64,000 nucleotides of DNA from Prevotella sp. (GTDB lineage: Bacteria > Bacteroidota > Bacteroidia > Bacteroidales > Bacteroidaceae). How positions within the stretch are numbered: the first letter of the stretch is position 1; the number at the start of each line of letters is the position of its first letter. The notes below the pieces were generated by a model that was given only the letters and a program-made list of their open reading frames with translations, searched no databases and was not told the origin of the DNA. A program made the position numbers and the translations under genes. This document shows, one piece after another, positions 40,263 to 49,737 of the stretch. The stretch spans positions 18,367 to 82,366 of the forward strand of contig JAEAMQ010000002.1 in NCBI GenBank assembly GCA_016901395.1, read 5' to 3'.

Positions 40263-41537
40263 TTACGAGTATTTCTTAGGATAACGCAGGAGGATTGACA
40301 ATATTGCGGACAATCCTATGGCCATTGGATAAAAAAGATAGGGAATGATCTGCACGGGATTGATGCCTGCAAGACCAGCAGCAAGCAACATCTGTACGCC
40401 ATAGGGCAGCAATCCCTGAACCATACACGAGAAAGTATCGAGGATGCTGGCAGCCTTGCGGTTGTCCACACCATATTTATCGCCTATCTGCTTGGCGATA
40501 TTTCCCACGGTGAGAATAGCCACCGTGTTGTTGGCGGTGCACACATTGACCAGACTCACCAAGGCACCGATAGACAATTCGGCTCCCCGCTTGCCGTGTA
40601 CATGGGCCGTGAGCTTACGTATAATATAATCAATGCCGCCGTTTTCACGGATAATCTCCAGCATTCCACCGGCCATCATCGCCACAATGATGAGTTCTCC
40701 CATGCCCGTGATGCCTTTGCCCATAGCCGAAAGCCAAGAGAAAAGATCGTAGCTACCACCGAAAATTCCGATTATACCACATAGCAGAATGCCCACTGCC
40801 AACACCGCCATGACGTTCATACCCGACACAGCCGTTATCAACACGACAAGATAGGGGATGACTTTCAGATAGTCTATATCGGGAACGTGACCGGGAGCAT
40901 GCATGCCACTGCCCATGACAGCATAAATAATCATGATAACGACCACTGCCGGAGCAACGATAAGTGAGTTTACCCGGAACTTGTCGCTCATCTTGCAGCC
41001 CTGCGTCTGGGTTGCCACAACAGTGGTATCAGAAATGAACGAAAGATTGTCGCCAAAGTAGGCACCACCCACAATGACCGCCGTCATAAGGGCGACATTG
41101 CCTCCGGTCTGGTGCGCGATGCCCGCGGCGATGGGCACCAACGCCACCACCGTGCCGACGCTTGTACCAATAGAAATGGAGATAAAGCAGGCTGCCACAA
41201 ACAACCCCGGCAGAATCATGCTGGGTGGAAGTATGTTCAGTGCCAGATTGACAGTGGCATCAATAGCCCCCATCTCCTTGGCCGAAGCCGCGAACGCCCC
41301 TGCCAGCACATAAATCCATAGCATCAACATAAGGTTGTCGGAGCTGGCGCCACGGGTGAATATGTCAATGCGTCGTTTCAGAGGAAATCCTCCAGAGATG
41401 GCAATGGCATAAATACTCGAAATCATGAAGATGACCGTCATGGGAACCTTATAGAAGTCTCCCGCAATGATGCTCAATCCAAGATACAGCCCCATGAAAA
41501 CAATCAGTGGTGAGAGGGCTAACAATCCTTTATTCAT
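40263..41537 (-). CDS. nhaC: NhaC-family Na+/H+ antiporter
   Basis: The 424-residue protein has about eleven membrane helices. Family features are 'GTSVGTVVALVPIAAGIA', 'GGAYFGDNLSFISDTTV' and 'CTANNTVAILTVGNIA'. The start at 41537 is chosen because AGGAGAAAG stands 5-6 bases before it; an in-frame upstream start at 41603 has no such site. NhaC exchanges Na+ for H+, though some relatives move organic acids with cations. Its place just after uxaA and right before an unknown protein raises the possibility of a role in exporting acid or in Na+ balance during uronate growth; this is inference. Confidence 0.87.
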   Translation of the reverse strand: MNKGLLALSPLIVFMGLYLGLSIIAGDFYKVPMTVIFMISSIYAIAISGGFPLKRRIDIFTRGASSDNLMLMLWIYVLAGAFAASAKEMGAIDATVNLALNILPPSMILPGLFVAACFISISIGTSVGTVVALVPIAAGIAHQTGGNVALMTAVIVGGAYFGDNLSFISDTTVVATQTQGCKMSDKFRVNSLIVAPAVVVIMIIYAVMGSGMHAPGHVPDIDYLKVIPYLVVLITAVSGMNVMAVLAVGILLCGIIGIFGGSYDLFSWLSAMGKGITGMGELIIVAMMAGGMLEIIRENGGIDYIIRKLTAHVHGKRGAELSIGALVSLVNVCTANNTVAILTVGNIAKQIGDKYGVDNRKAASILDTFSCMVQGLLPYGVQMLLAAGLAGINPVQIIPYLFYPMAIGLSAILSILLRYPKKYS

Positions 41538-41621
41538 GATTTCTTTCTCCTGTTTCAAATATGATATAAAAGTCATCAGACAGGCTTCCTGACGATGCAG
41601 CAAGCCTGTCCGACAAGCTTT

Positions 41622-43118
41622 TTAGAGGGTTACGCCATTCTTGAAAATGGATATTTCGCGATACCCGTTCTCCTCGTTGCGTGTCTTTTCACCGCTGGCT
41701 ACAGCAATAATCTTGTCGATAAACTTGCGGTTGAGGTCTTTCATCGACACACCTTTGAGCAGTTCGCCGGCATTGAAGTCTATCCAATTGGGCTTGCGGG
41801 CAAAGATATCGTTGTTGGTCGAAATCTTCATCGTGGGCACAAACGTGCCGAAAGGCGTACCACGGCCAGTGGTAAACAGCACGATCTGGCATCCTGCGGC
41901 AGCCAGAGCAGTAGAGGCCACCAAGTCGTTTCCGGGCGCGGAGAGCAGGTTGAGACCATGTTCGGTGAGGCGGTCGCCATATCCCAGCACGCCGCTCACG
42001 GGTGCACGACCACACTTCTGGGTGCATCCCAGGGCCTTGTCCTCCAGCGTAGAGATGCCGCCGGCCTTGTTTCCGGGTGAGGGATTCTCACCCACAGGCT
42101 CGCCGTGAGAGAGGAAATATTCCTTGAAATCGTTGATGAGGCTCACCGTCTGCTCAAAGAGCTGCGGTGTCTTGCAACGGTTCATCAGTATGGTCTCGGC
42201 TCCAAACATCTCCGGAACCTCCGTAAGGATGCTTGTTCCGCCCTGTGCCACGAGGAAGTCGGAGAACTCACCCACAAGCGGATTGGCCGTGATGCCACTG
42301 AAACCGTCGCTTCCGCCGCACTTCAGTCCTACTCGAAGTTCGCTCAAAGGCACGTCCTCGCGTTTGTCCTGACGGGTCACTTCGTAGATCTCCTTGAGGA
42401 GTTTCATGCCCTCTTCCATCTCGTCGCCCTCCACTTTCTGGGTAATCATGAGTTTGACGCGGCTCTTGTCGTAGTCGCCAAGCATCTCCATGAACTTGTC
42501 AGGCTGGTTATTTTCGCATCCCAATGAGAGCACCAGCACACCGCCGGCATTAGGGTGTTGGCAGATGTCACGCAGTATCTTACGGGTATTTTCGTGGTCG
42601 CCACTGAGCTGCGAACAGCCATAATTATGATGCCAGGCATAGACAGCATCAATGCCTTCGAGGTGGGTCTCGGCGATAAGCTGGTTCACGAGGCGGTCGG
42701 CAATGCCGTTGACGCATCCCACAGTGGGCACAATCCATATCTCATTGCGCACGCCTACCTCGCCGTTGGCACGCTTATAACCTTTAAACGTGAGATTTTC
42801 GTGAGCAATGCCGAGATCTTGGTTCACCGGATTGTACTCATAGTTGAGCGTTCCCGAGAGGTTGGTCTTGAGATTGTTCTCGTTCACCCACTGTCCCTTT
42901 TTCAGGTCTTCCCTGGCATGTCCGATAGGATAACCGTATTTGATGATATCCGTTCCCTCGGACACATCGACGAGAAGCACCTTGTGTCCGGCAGGAGTGT
43001 CCTGCTGAAGGGTAATGGTCTGTCCGTCAACCTCGATGGTCTCACCCTGGCTGAACGGCCTGAGGCATACCACAACATTGTCGGCAGGATTGATCTTGAT
43101 AAATGAAGTTTCGTTCAT
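41622..43118 (-). CDS. uxaA: Altronate dehydratase
   Basis: The 498-residue cytoplasmic enzyme dehydrates D-altronate to 2-keto-3-deoxygluconate in the galacturonate pathway. The N-terminal SAF-type domain (about 1-90, 'HKVLLVDVSEGTDIIKYG') is followed by the UxaA core with 'GVRNEIWIVPTVGCVNGIA', 'HHNYGCSQLSGD', 'GLKCGGSDGFSGITANP' and 'GRGTPFGTFVPTMKISTN'; conserved cysteines and histidines for the iron-dependent site are present. It is a single-chain form joining the two domains that are separate genes in some firmicutes. Upstream lies the LacI-type regulator on the same strand, and kdgK-eda, the next steps, are divergent. Confidence 0.95.
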   Translation of the reverse strand: MNETSFIKINPADNVVVCLRPFSQGETIEVDGQTITLQQDTPAGHKVLLVDVSEGTDIIKYGYPIGHAREDLKKGQWVNENNLKTNLSGTLNYEYNPVNQDLGIAHENLTFKGYKRANGEVGVRNEIWIVPTVGCVNGIADRLVNQLIAETHLEGIDAVYAWHHNYGCSQLSGDHENTRKILRDICQHPNAGGVLVLSLGCENNQPDKFMEMLGDYDKSRVKLMITQKVEGDEMEEGMKLLKEIYEVTRQDKREDVPLSELRVGLKCGGSDGFSGITANPLVGEFSDFLVAQGGTSILTEVPEMFGAETILMNRCKTPQLFEQTVSLINDFKEYFLSHGEPVGENPSPGNKAGGISTLEDKALGCTQKCGRAPVSGVLGYGDRLTEHGLNLLSAPGNDLVASTALAAAGCQIVLFTTGRGTPFGTFVPTMKISTNNDIFARKPNWIDFNAGELLKGVSMKDLNRKFIDKIIAVASGEKTRNEENGYREISIFKNGVTL

Positions 43119-43183
43119 AGTCTTTATTCTTTCGTTTGTTTTGATGATTTGTTGTATGTTGATTGTTTTGTATCGAATGTTTT

Positions 43184-44248
43184 TTAGAGTTGTGTACGGC
43201 GGTAGAAATCCACGTTCTCGCGGGTCAGAAGCTCTATGGGCATGTAGTTTACGGGCTGCACCTTCTTCTTCAGCACGATGGCGCGGAACAGAGCATCAAT
43301 ACAGGAGTAGCCCTGCTGGTAGGCATGTTGTGCAATGAGGAAGGACACGCTGCCTTGTCGCAGGCACTCCGCGTTCTTGCCCACCATGTCGTATCCCATG
43401 ATCTGCACGTCGCGACGGTTGGTACGCAAGAGGAAATCGCCCATCACATGAGCCTTCGAACCAAGTGTGATACAATGGTGGATATTTGGGTTTTGAACGA
43501 AGAACTGCTCCAGAATTTTATCGTATTGCTGCCTCGAACTGTCGAGGGGCAATTCCAGTTCCAGTATCTTCACATGGGGGAAATGGTCATGCATGTAGTG
43601 ACGGAAGCCCACCTCGCGATTGTCTTGCTGCTTGCTGACCACTCGTCCGTGCATGGTAAGTTTCACGAGGAGTATCTCTGTCTCCTTGCTGGCAATGAGC
43701 ATGAGCATGCGTGCAGCAAAATATCCGCTTGAGAATGAGTCCTGACCAAAGAAGGCCAGGGGCTTGAGGTCAGGCATATAAGAGTCGAGCATGATAAAGG
43801 GGATGCCCTGCTCGTGGAGCTGGTCGGTAAACTGCCGGGTAACATCCAGGTCAGATGGTACTATCACCACGCCATCCGGTTGAGAGTCAAGACACTTTTG
43901 GGCGATCTCTCCGAATGAATCATCATCAAAACGCTCATAATACATAATGTTAGCTTTGATGTTGAAGTCGCGGCAAGCCTCCTGCGCCATGCGCACACCC
44001 TCCTCGATTTCCTCCCAATAAGCCACCTGCTCATGAATAGGAATAAGCACTTGAAACGTATACGAACGATTATATGCTAATGCCGAGGCATACATATTGG
44101 GCTGATAATTCATTTCTTTCAATGCGTTCTCAACCTTCAATCTTGCTTTGGGTGATACATTGGGACGCTCGTGCAGCACTCTGTCGACGGTACCAACTGA
44201 CACTCCAGCCCGTTGGGCAATGTCTTTAATTCTGATTTTGTCTACCAT
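43184..44248 (-). CDS. LacI-family regulator, probably of the hexuronate genes
   Basis: The 354-residue protein has an N-terminal LacI helix-turn-helix ('IKDIAQRAGVSVGTVDRVLH'), a hinge helix and a periplasmic-binding-protein-like ligand domain (about 62-350, 'YTFQVLIPIHEQVAYWEEI', 'PDGVVIVPSDLDVT'). 'VGTVDRVLHERPNVS' is the variant typical of Bacteroidetes members. It lies between uxaA and the divergent kdgK-eda pair, so it most likely controls both from the shared 197-bp region, with a uronate or 2-keto-3-deoxygluconate as probable inducer. The ligand is inferred from context. Confidence 0.88.
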   Translation of the reverse strand: MVDKIRIKDIAQRAGVSVGTVDRVLHERPNVSPKARLKVENALKEMNYQPNMYASALAYNRSYTFQVLIPIHEQVAYWEEIEEGVRMAQEACRDFNIKANIMYYERFDDDSFGEIAQKCLDSQPDGVVIVPSDLDVTRQFTDQLHEQGIPFIMLDSYMPDLKPLAFFGQDSFSSGYFAARMLMLIASKETEILLVKLTMHGRVVSKQQDNREVGFRHYMHDHFPHVKILELELPLDSSRQQYDKILEQFFVQNPNIHHCITLGSKAHVMGDFLLRTNRRDVQIMGYDMVGKNAECLRQGSVSFLIAQHAYQQGYSCIDALFRAIVLKKKVQPVNYMPIELLTRENVDFYRRTQL

Positions 44249-44271
44249 TTCTTTATTGCCAAATATCTTTG

Positions 44272-44279
44272 CAAAAATA
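44272..44279 (-). promoter_or_regulatory. Candidate -7 box for the LacI gene
   Basis: Reads TATTTTTG on the - strand, 24 bases before the start codon, the same octamer as the kdgK box on the other strand. No clear -33 TTTG. Confidence 0.45.
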
Positions 44280-44373
44280 ACAATAAAAGTTGAAATGTAT
44301 TAAATGGGAGCCGAATTATTTGATAAAAAAGAATGTTTTTGGCTTTTTATTTCCCAATTTGAAAATTATTTTC

Positions 44374-44381
44374 TATTTTTG
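44374..44381 (+). promoter_or_regulatory. Candidate -7 box for kdgK-eda
   Basis: TATTTTTG fits TAnnTTTG and lies about 65 bases before the kdgK ATG. About 20 bases upstream stands TTTC, a weak -33 match. The surrounding 44249-44445 region is very AT-rich and probably includes the LacI operator, which I could not define. Confidence 0.5.
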
Positions 44382-44445
44382 CCCTTGCAAACATTAAGAT
44401 TAATCTATAAACAACAAACATTAGAAATTTAAATCGAAAAGAACA

Positions 44446-45468
44446 ATGGCAAAGATCGTAACATTAGGTGAGATTATGCTTCGTCTGTCTCCAGAGGGCA
44501 ACGACCGTTTCATTCAGACAGACCATTTCCGCATCATTCCCGGTGGTGGAGAGGCCAATGTGGCCGTGAGTGTGGCCAACTATGGTCATGAGGCTTACTT
44601 TGTGAGCAAACTTCCGACCCATGAGATTGGTCAGATTGCAGTCAACGCACTGCGTCGTTATGGTGTGAACACCCAGTTTATTGCCCGTGGTGGTGACCGC
44701 GTGGGACTCTATTATGCCGAGACCGGTGCTTCCATGCGCCCTTCAAAGGTGATTTACGACCGTGCCAACAGTTCGATAGCCGAGGCAGATGCCTCTGATT
44801 TCGATTTTGATGCCATCATGGAAGGTGCCCAGTGGTTCCACTGGAGCGGCATCACTCCGGCCATCTCCGACAAGGCTGCCGAGCTGACCAAGCTCGCTTG
44901 CGAGGCTGCCAAGCGCCATGGCGTGACGGTTTCTGTAGACCTGAACTTCCGCAAGAAGCTCTGGACTTCGGAGAAAGCCATTTCTGTGATGCGTCCTTTG
45001 ATGCAGTATGTCGATGTTTGCATTGGCAACGAAGAGGATGCACAGCTCTGCCTTGGCTTCAAGCCCGATGCCGACGTGGAGGGTGGAAAGACTGATGCCA
45101 GCGGTTATTACAACATCTTCAAGGGCATGATGCAGGAGTTTGGCTTCAAGTATGTGGTATCGACACTGCGCGAATCGCTCTCTGCCACCCACAATGGCTG
45201 GAAGGCATTGATCTACGATGGCAAGGACTTCTACGAGAGCAAGCACTATGACATCAACCCCATCATCGACCGCGTAGGTGGCGGAGACTCTTTCTCCGGT
45301 GGTTTGATCCACGGTCTGCTCACCAAGCCGACACAGGGCGAGGCCCTCGAATTTGCTGTGGCAGCATCTGCCTTGAAGCACACTATCCCTGGCGACTTCA
45401 ACCTCGTGAGCGTTGCAGAGGTAGAGAGTCTGGCCGGCGGCAATGCCAACGGACGCGTTCAGAGATAA
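44446..45468 (+). CDS. kdgK: 2-keto-3-deoxygluconate kinase (PfkB family)
   Basis: The 340-residue enzyme phosphorylates 2-keto-3-deoxygluconate to KDPG using ATP. PfkB-family motifs are visible: 'IPGGGEANVAVSVANYG' at the N-terminus and 'DRVGGGDSFSGGLIHGL' at the C-terminus, the latter with the catalytic aspartate and anion hole. 'FHWSGITPAISDKAAEL' and 'VSVDLNFRKKLW' are typical of KdgK. It is followed 24 bases later by the KDPG aldolase and lies divergent from uxaA and the LacI regulator. Confidence 0.94.
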   Translation: MAKIVTLGEIMLRLSPEGNDRFIQTDHFRIIPGGGEANVAVSVANYGHEAYFVSKLPTHEIGQIAVNALRRYGVNTQFIARGGDRVGLYYAETGASMRPSKVIYDRANSSIAEADASDFDFDAIMEGAQWFHWSGITPAISDKAAELTKLACEAAKRHGVTVSVDLNFRKKLWTSEKAISVMRPLMQYVDVCIGNEEDAQLCLGFKPDADVEGGKTDASGYYNIFKGMMQEFGFKYVVSTLRESLSATHNGWKALIYDGKDFYESKHYDINPIIDRVGGGDSFSGGLIHGLLTKPTQGEALEFAVAASALKHTIPGDFNLVSVAEVESLAGGNANGRVQR

Positions 45469-45492
45469 TCATTCAACCATTGACAAATCATT

Positions 45493-46164
45493 ATGGCAAA
45501 GTTTAATAAAATACAAGTCATTGAGGCCATGAGAGCCACAGGTATGGTTCCCGTGTTCTTCAACAAGGATATAGATATCTGCAAGAATGTCATCAAGGCC
45601 TGCTACGACGGTGGTGTACGCGTGTTTGAGTTCACCAACCGCGGCGATTTCGCCCACGAGATCTTCGGACAGCTGGTAAAATGGGCCGACAAGGAGTGCC
45701 CCGAATTGGTTCTCGGTGCAGGAACGGTGATTGATGCTCCTACCGCCGCCCTCTACATTCAGTTGGGTTCCAACTTCATCGTTGGCCCAAACTTCGTGCC
45801 TGAGATAGCTCCGGTGTGCAACCGCCGACTCGTTCCCTACTCTCCCGGCTGCGGCAGCGTGACCGAAATCAGCAATGCCCAGGCTCTGGGATGCGACGTG
45901 ACGAAGGTGTTCCCCGCCGGAAACGTCGGTGGTCCGTCGTTTGTCAAGAACGTGCTGGGACCGTTGCGCTGGTCTAACATCATGGTGACCGGTGCCGTTT
46001 CTCCCGACAAGGAGAACCTCACCGAGTGGATCAAGAGCGGAGTGCTCTGCGTAGGCATGGGTTCCAAGCTCTTCCCGAAAGACGTGATTGCAGCCGGAAA
46101 CTGGCAGGCTATTACTGACAAGTGTGTGGAAGCCTTGGGGTATATCAAGGCCGCCCGCGCTTAA
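45493..46164 (+). CDS. eda: KDPG/KHG aldolase
   Basis: The 223-residue enzyme splits KDPG into pyruvate and glyceraldehyde-3-phosphate. The TIM-barrel motifs are 'RVFEFTNRGDFAHE' (catalytic Glu region), 'GAGTVIDAPTAALYIQLG', and 'VTKVFPAGNVGGPSFVK', in which the first lysine is the expected Schiff-base residue. It completes the altronate branch begun by uxaA and kdgK. The ribosome binding site is weak, but the 24-base gap and shared strand with kdgK support one transcript. Confidence 0.94.
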   Translation: MAKFNKIQVIEAMRATGMVPVFFNKDIDICKNVIKACYDGGVRVFEFTNRGDFAHEIFGQLVKWADKECPELVLGAGTVIDAPTAALYIQLGSNFIVGPNFVPEIAPVCNRRLVPYSPGCGSVTEISNAQALGCDVTKVFPAGNVGGPSFVKNVLGPLRWSNIMVTGAVSPDKENLTEWIKSGVLCVGMGSKLFPKDVIAAGNWQAITDKCVEALGYIKAARA

Positions 46165-46181
46165 TCGATAACAACTTATTC

Positions 46182-46245
46182 AGTCACGGATTGAAGGATT
46201 GGGGCCAAGGGTTCGCAGTTCTTCGATTCGTGACTTTCGTTTTCA
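46182..46245 (+). terminator. Probable terminator after eda
   Basis: Arms at 46182-46196 and 46221-46235 pair at 13 of 15 positions across a 24-base loop, followed by a pyrimidine/T-rich tail (TTCGTTTTC). It separates the uronate operon from the kinase operon starting at 46264. The long loop makes it less certain. Confidence 0.5.
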
Positions 46246-46263
46246 CCCCTTAAACCCTTATCG

Positions 46264-49200
46264 TTGCGAACTTATAAGACCATCTACTTATTGTTCATGG
46301 CGATTGTCATGATGATGATTTCGGCTTGTCACGACCCGAACGCGGCCAGGATTGACAAGTTGAACGAGTTGTCTTATACCAATCATTACCGCAACTTAGA
46401 CTCCACCCGCCTCTATGCTCAGCAGGCATTGCGGTTGGCCGACAGCCTCGGACTCGACGGAGCAGAGGCTCTCAACAATCTTGCTTTTGTGAATACAGCC
46501 AAGATGCTGTATAAACAGGCTGCAAAGCAACTGGATGAAGTGGAAGAGCGTTCCAACAATCAAGTGGAACTTCTCATAGCCGACGTTCAGCAGATGCGAC
46601 TCTGTCAGCGAGAGTCGAGAAACAAGGACTTCTACGGATACCGCGAGCGGGCTGTGAGACGACTACACCGCATCGCAGACGAGCCAGACAAACTAACACC
46701 CCACCAATATCTGCGACTGAATTATGCCAAATCTGAATTCAGCATCGTTTCCTCCTCCTATTTCTATTATGTAGGCCTGTCCAGACAGTCGATAGATGCT
46801 TTGGACGAAATCGACCCGTTCGGCGAGATAGAGCGCGACACTGCCCAACTCCTGTGCTATTGGTACAACGTGGGAGCCGGAGGCATCCTTGTCGACGGTA
46901 CGCCCGAGGAGATTGCACAGGCGGAATTTGATTATCTCCTGCGCTGTTATACCACCTCTCTCCAGCATCATTATATATTCTGGCAGGCACAATCGCTTCA
47001 GGCCATGAGTGAACATCTGCAAAAAGCCAAGCAGCGTAGATTTCTCATGGACAACAACAAGGCTGCCATCGATTTCGTGAATGTTGACCGCATGCCCGAC
47101 AGTCTGTTGGCGGGCAACTTGGCACAGCGTGCGTTCGACCTGTTCAAGCAGTATGGCGACGTTTATCAGATTGCAGGAGCCAACCGCACATTGGCGGAAT
47201 GCTATTGGCATATCAAGGATTACCGGTCGGCCCTGGTTTGCCTCATGCGAGCCTTAGACACCAACAAGGCCATCAACCAGGCCCCCGATCTCGTGGCTTC
47301 CATCCGCGAGCAACTCAGTTTGGTGCACTCTGCCGTCGACGACAAGGTGAACAGCGACCGCAACCGAAACATTTACCTCGACCTTCAGGAACAGACTCGC
47401 CAAGACCGACAGCTCGAAGCACGGGCAGGCCAGTTAGACCATTCGTCGCGACAGCTTAACCTAATGCTCATGGCTGTCATCGTCATGATTGTCGTCGTCA
47501 TCGTGTCGCTCTATGTGTTCGACCTGATGCGCCGCAGAAATGATGCCCGTTTCTCCTTGGACACCTTGCTTGAGCCACTGAAGAAATGGCGTGAGCACAA
47601 TGAGATTGAGACCGAAGAGGCACAGGATCGCTACGATGAGATACAGGAGCAGTCCAACATTGTGGAACTCCATCTGCAGCAAAACCGGAGAAGAAATATT
47701 GAGCAGCGCACCAAAATACAGTTGGTCAACGGCATCATGCCCTTCATCGACCGAATGGTCAATGAGGTGGGACGTCTGCAGAAGGGCGATGAAGACGAGG
47801 ACATCAGAAAACAACGCTACCAATATATTGCCGAACTCACAGACAGCATCAATGAATACAACAACGTTCTCACGCAATGGATACAGATGCGTCAAGGTGA
47901 GGTGAGCCTCAAAATAGAAAGTTTCCCACTTCAGTCGCTGTTCGATCTGGTAGCACGGGGACGTATGAGCTACAAGATCAAAGGCATCAACCTGCTCGTC
48001 GCCCCTACCACCTGTGTGGTCAAGGCCGACAAGACACTGACTCTTTTTATGATCAACACCATTGCCGACAATGCCCGCAAGTTCACACCTGAAGGCGGCA
48101 TCGTGTCGGTGAGTGCCACAGAAACTCCCGACTACGTGCAGATAAGTGTCAGAGACAACGGATGCGGCATGACACCCGAACAGCTTTCACACGTGTTCGA
48201 CCGCACCTATACCGGCGGCCATGGCTTTGGTTTGAAAAACTGTTATGGCATCATCGAGAAATACAAGAAGATTTCCAAGATATTCCATGTCTGCACCATC
48301 AGCGCCGAGAGCGAGATGGGCAAGGGCTCGCATTTCTTCTTCCGCCTGCCCAAGGGCGTGGCGCGGACTGTCATGATGGTGCTGCTCCTGCTCACGCAGA
48401 CCATCGGCATGCTGGGGCAACCTGCTCCTGCCAAGCCGCCCGTTCAGCGCAAACAGGCCAAGAAGCATGCCCTGCCGTCCAACCTGCGCCTCAAGCGCGA
48501 CCTCACGAGCAAGGCCTCACAATATGCCGACAGCGCCTATTTCTCAAACATCAACGGCACCTATCTCAACACTCTAAGGTTTGCCGACAGTTGCCACAAA
48601 TATCTGGCTGTGACCGACACTGCCATCCTTCTCGACATCAGCAACGAGACTGCGGTGGCCGCCCTGGCCCTGCACAGGTGGGATGTCTATGAGAAAAACA
48701 ACCGCATCTACACCAAACTCTTCCGTGAGGCGAGTTCCGACGACAGCCTGCCGGAATATGTGCGCACCATGCAGAAGAGTGAAGCCAACAAGACCGTAGC
48801 AGTCATTCTCCTGATATTGCTGTTGGCCATCCTCTTTCCAGCTTACTACTTTCTGTATTATCGCTATCGACTGAACTACCGGTTCTGTATCGACCGCATC
48901 AATTCCATGAACCGGTTGTTGCTCCGAGACCTGCCCAATCAGGAGAAACTCAAAGGCATCGACCGTCTCAGCGACTTCGACAACTACAGCGTCTCCGACG
49001 AACAGCAACGTAACCTGCGCGAGATTGTCAGCGAAATCCGCAATGCCCTGCAGTCGTCCATCGACCAGGCCTCGTCGCAGGAGACCTCCATCGAGCTGGC
49101 CGAGGACAACCTGCGACGCCTGCAGATGGACAACTACCAGCTCCATGTGTCCAATAGTGTGCTCGACAACTGTCTATCCACACTCAAACATGAGACCATG

Positions 49201-49725
49201 TACTATCCTTCGCGCATCCGCCAACTCATCGACGGTGCCGACGGAAACCTCTCCGGCATCGCCGAGCTGGCCGGATATTACAAGGAACTTTACCAGATTC
49301 TCTCCCTGCAGGCGGTGCGCCAGATTGCCCCATTGCGACTGGAACCCGACGTGACACGCTATCTCTTTGACCTGCTCAAGAAACTCAATGGGGGCAAGAA
49401 GCCCGAGAGAAAAGTGTCGGCCAGCAGGAAACCCTACGTCGATATCGAGGTCGACATGGATCTGTACGAGGCCGACGAGGAGGATTGCCGCACCCTGTTC
49501 ACGCCCAAAACCAAGGACCTGAAGTTCATGGTCTGCCGGCAAATCGTGCGCGAAATGGGCGAACTCACCAATCTCAGGGCCTGCGGCATGATGGCCCGTC
49601 CGAGCAGCGAGGGTACGCTAATCATCACCATCACCATGCCCGAGCGATGCTGGGAGCAGCTGCAACCTGTCAGCAAGGCCATCACACCCCCTCCCGCTGA
49701 CAACGAAAACAAGGAACAAAATTAA
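46264..49725 (+). CDS. Tandem sensor kinase with two reciprocally degenerate kinase modules (DUF5112/DUF5113-type)
   Basis: The TTG start gives a full lipoprotein-like signal (lipobox 'MISAC', Cys near 22); the ATG at 46297 would shorten it. A helical TPR-like extracytoplasmic region (about 25-400) precedes TM2 (401-422). Kinase module 1 (430-700) has a DHp whose histidine position is Val488 ('QLVNGIMPF') but an intact ATPase: N-box 'NTIADNARKFT' (about 598), G1 'DNGCGM' (about 631), G2 'GGHGFGL' (about 649). TM3 (701-720), a second short extracytoplasmic helical region and TM4 (844-868) lead to module 2, with an H-box-like 'LKHETMYYPSRI' (His976) but an ATPase remnant lacking the DNG and GxG boxes ('CRTLFTPKTKDLKFMVCRQI'). 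I recall Bacteroides relatives annotated DUF5112/DUF5113. The response regulator follows after 12 bases. Confidence 0.82.
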   Translation: MRTYKTIYLLFMAIVMMMISACHDPNAARIDKLNELSYTNHYRNLDSTRLYAQQALRLADSLGLDGAEALNNLAFVNTAKMLYKQAAKQLDEVEERSNNQVELLIADVQQMRLCQRESRNKDFYGYRERAVRRLHRIADEPDKLTPHQYLRLNYAKSEFSIVSSSYFYYVGLSRQSIDALDEIDPFGEIERDTAQLLCYWYNVGAGGILVDGTPEEIAQAEFDYLLRCYTTSLQHHYIFWQAQSLQAMSEHLQKAKQRRFLMDNNKAAIDFVNVDRMPDSLLAGNLAQRAFDLFKQYGDVYQIAGANRTLAECYWHIKDYRSALVCLMRALDTNKAINQAPDLVASIREQLSLVHSAVDDKVNSDRNRNIYLDLQEQTRQDRQLEARAGQLDHSSRQLNLMLMAVIVMIVVVIVSLYVFDLMRRRNDARFSLDTLLEPLKKWREHNEIETEEAQDRYDEIQEQSNIVELHLQQNRRRNIEQRTKIQLVNGIMPFIDRMVNEVGRLQKGDEDEDIRKQRYQYIAELTDSINEYNNVLTQWIQMRQGEVSLKIESFPLQSLFDLVARGRMSYKIKGINLLVAPTTCVVKADKTLTLFMINTIADNARKFTPEGGIVSVSATETPDYVQISVRDNGCGMTPEQLSHVFDRTYTGGHGFGLKNCYGIIEKYKKISKIFHVCTISAESEMGKGSHFFFRLPKGVARTVMMVLLLLTQTIGMLGQPAPAKPPVQRKQAKKHALPSNLRLKRDLTSKASQYADSAYFSNINGTYLNTLRFADSCHKYLAVTDTAILLDISNETAVAALALHRWDVYEKNNRIYTKLFREASSDDSLPEYVRTMQKSEANKTVAVILLILLLAILFPAYYFLYYRYRLNYRFCIDRINSMNRLLLRDLPNQEKLKGIDRLSDFDNYSVSDEQQRNLREIVSEIRNALQSSIDQASSQETSIELAEDNLRRLQMDNYQLHVSNSVLDNCLSTLKHETMYYPSRIRQLIDGADGNLSGIAELAGYYKELYQILSLQAVRQIAPLRLEPDVTRYLFDLLKKLNGGKKPERKVSASRKPYVDIEVDMDLYEADEEDCRTLFTPKTKDLKFMVCRQIVREMGELTNLRACGMMARPSSEGTLIITITMPERCWEQLQPVSKAITPPPADNENKEQN

Positions 49726-49737
49726 ATATCATACGAT

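Noticed and set aside
46264..49725. Two separate kinase genes misassembled into one
   Set aside because: The frame is continuous without any stop or ribosome binding site at the junction near 48360, and the second half begins with a plausible internal membrane helix.
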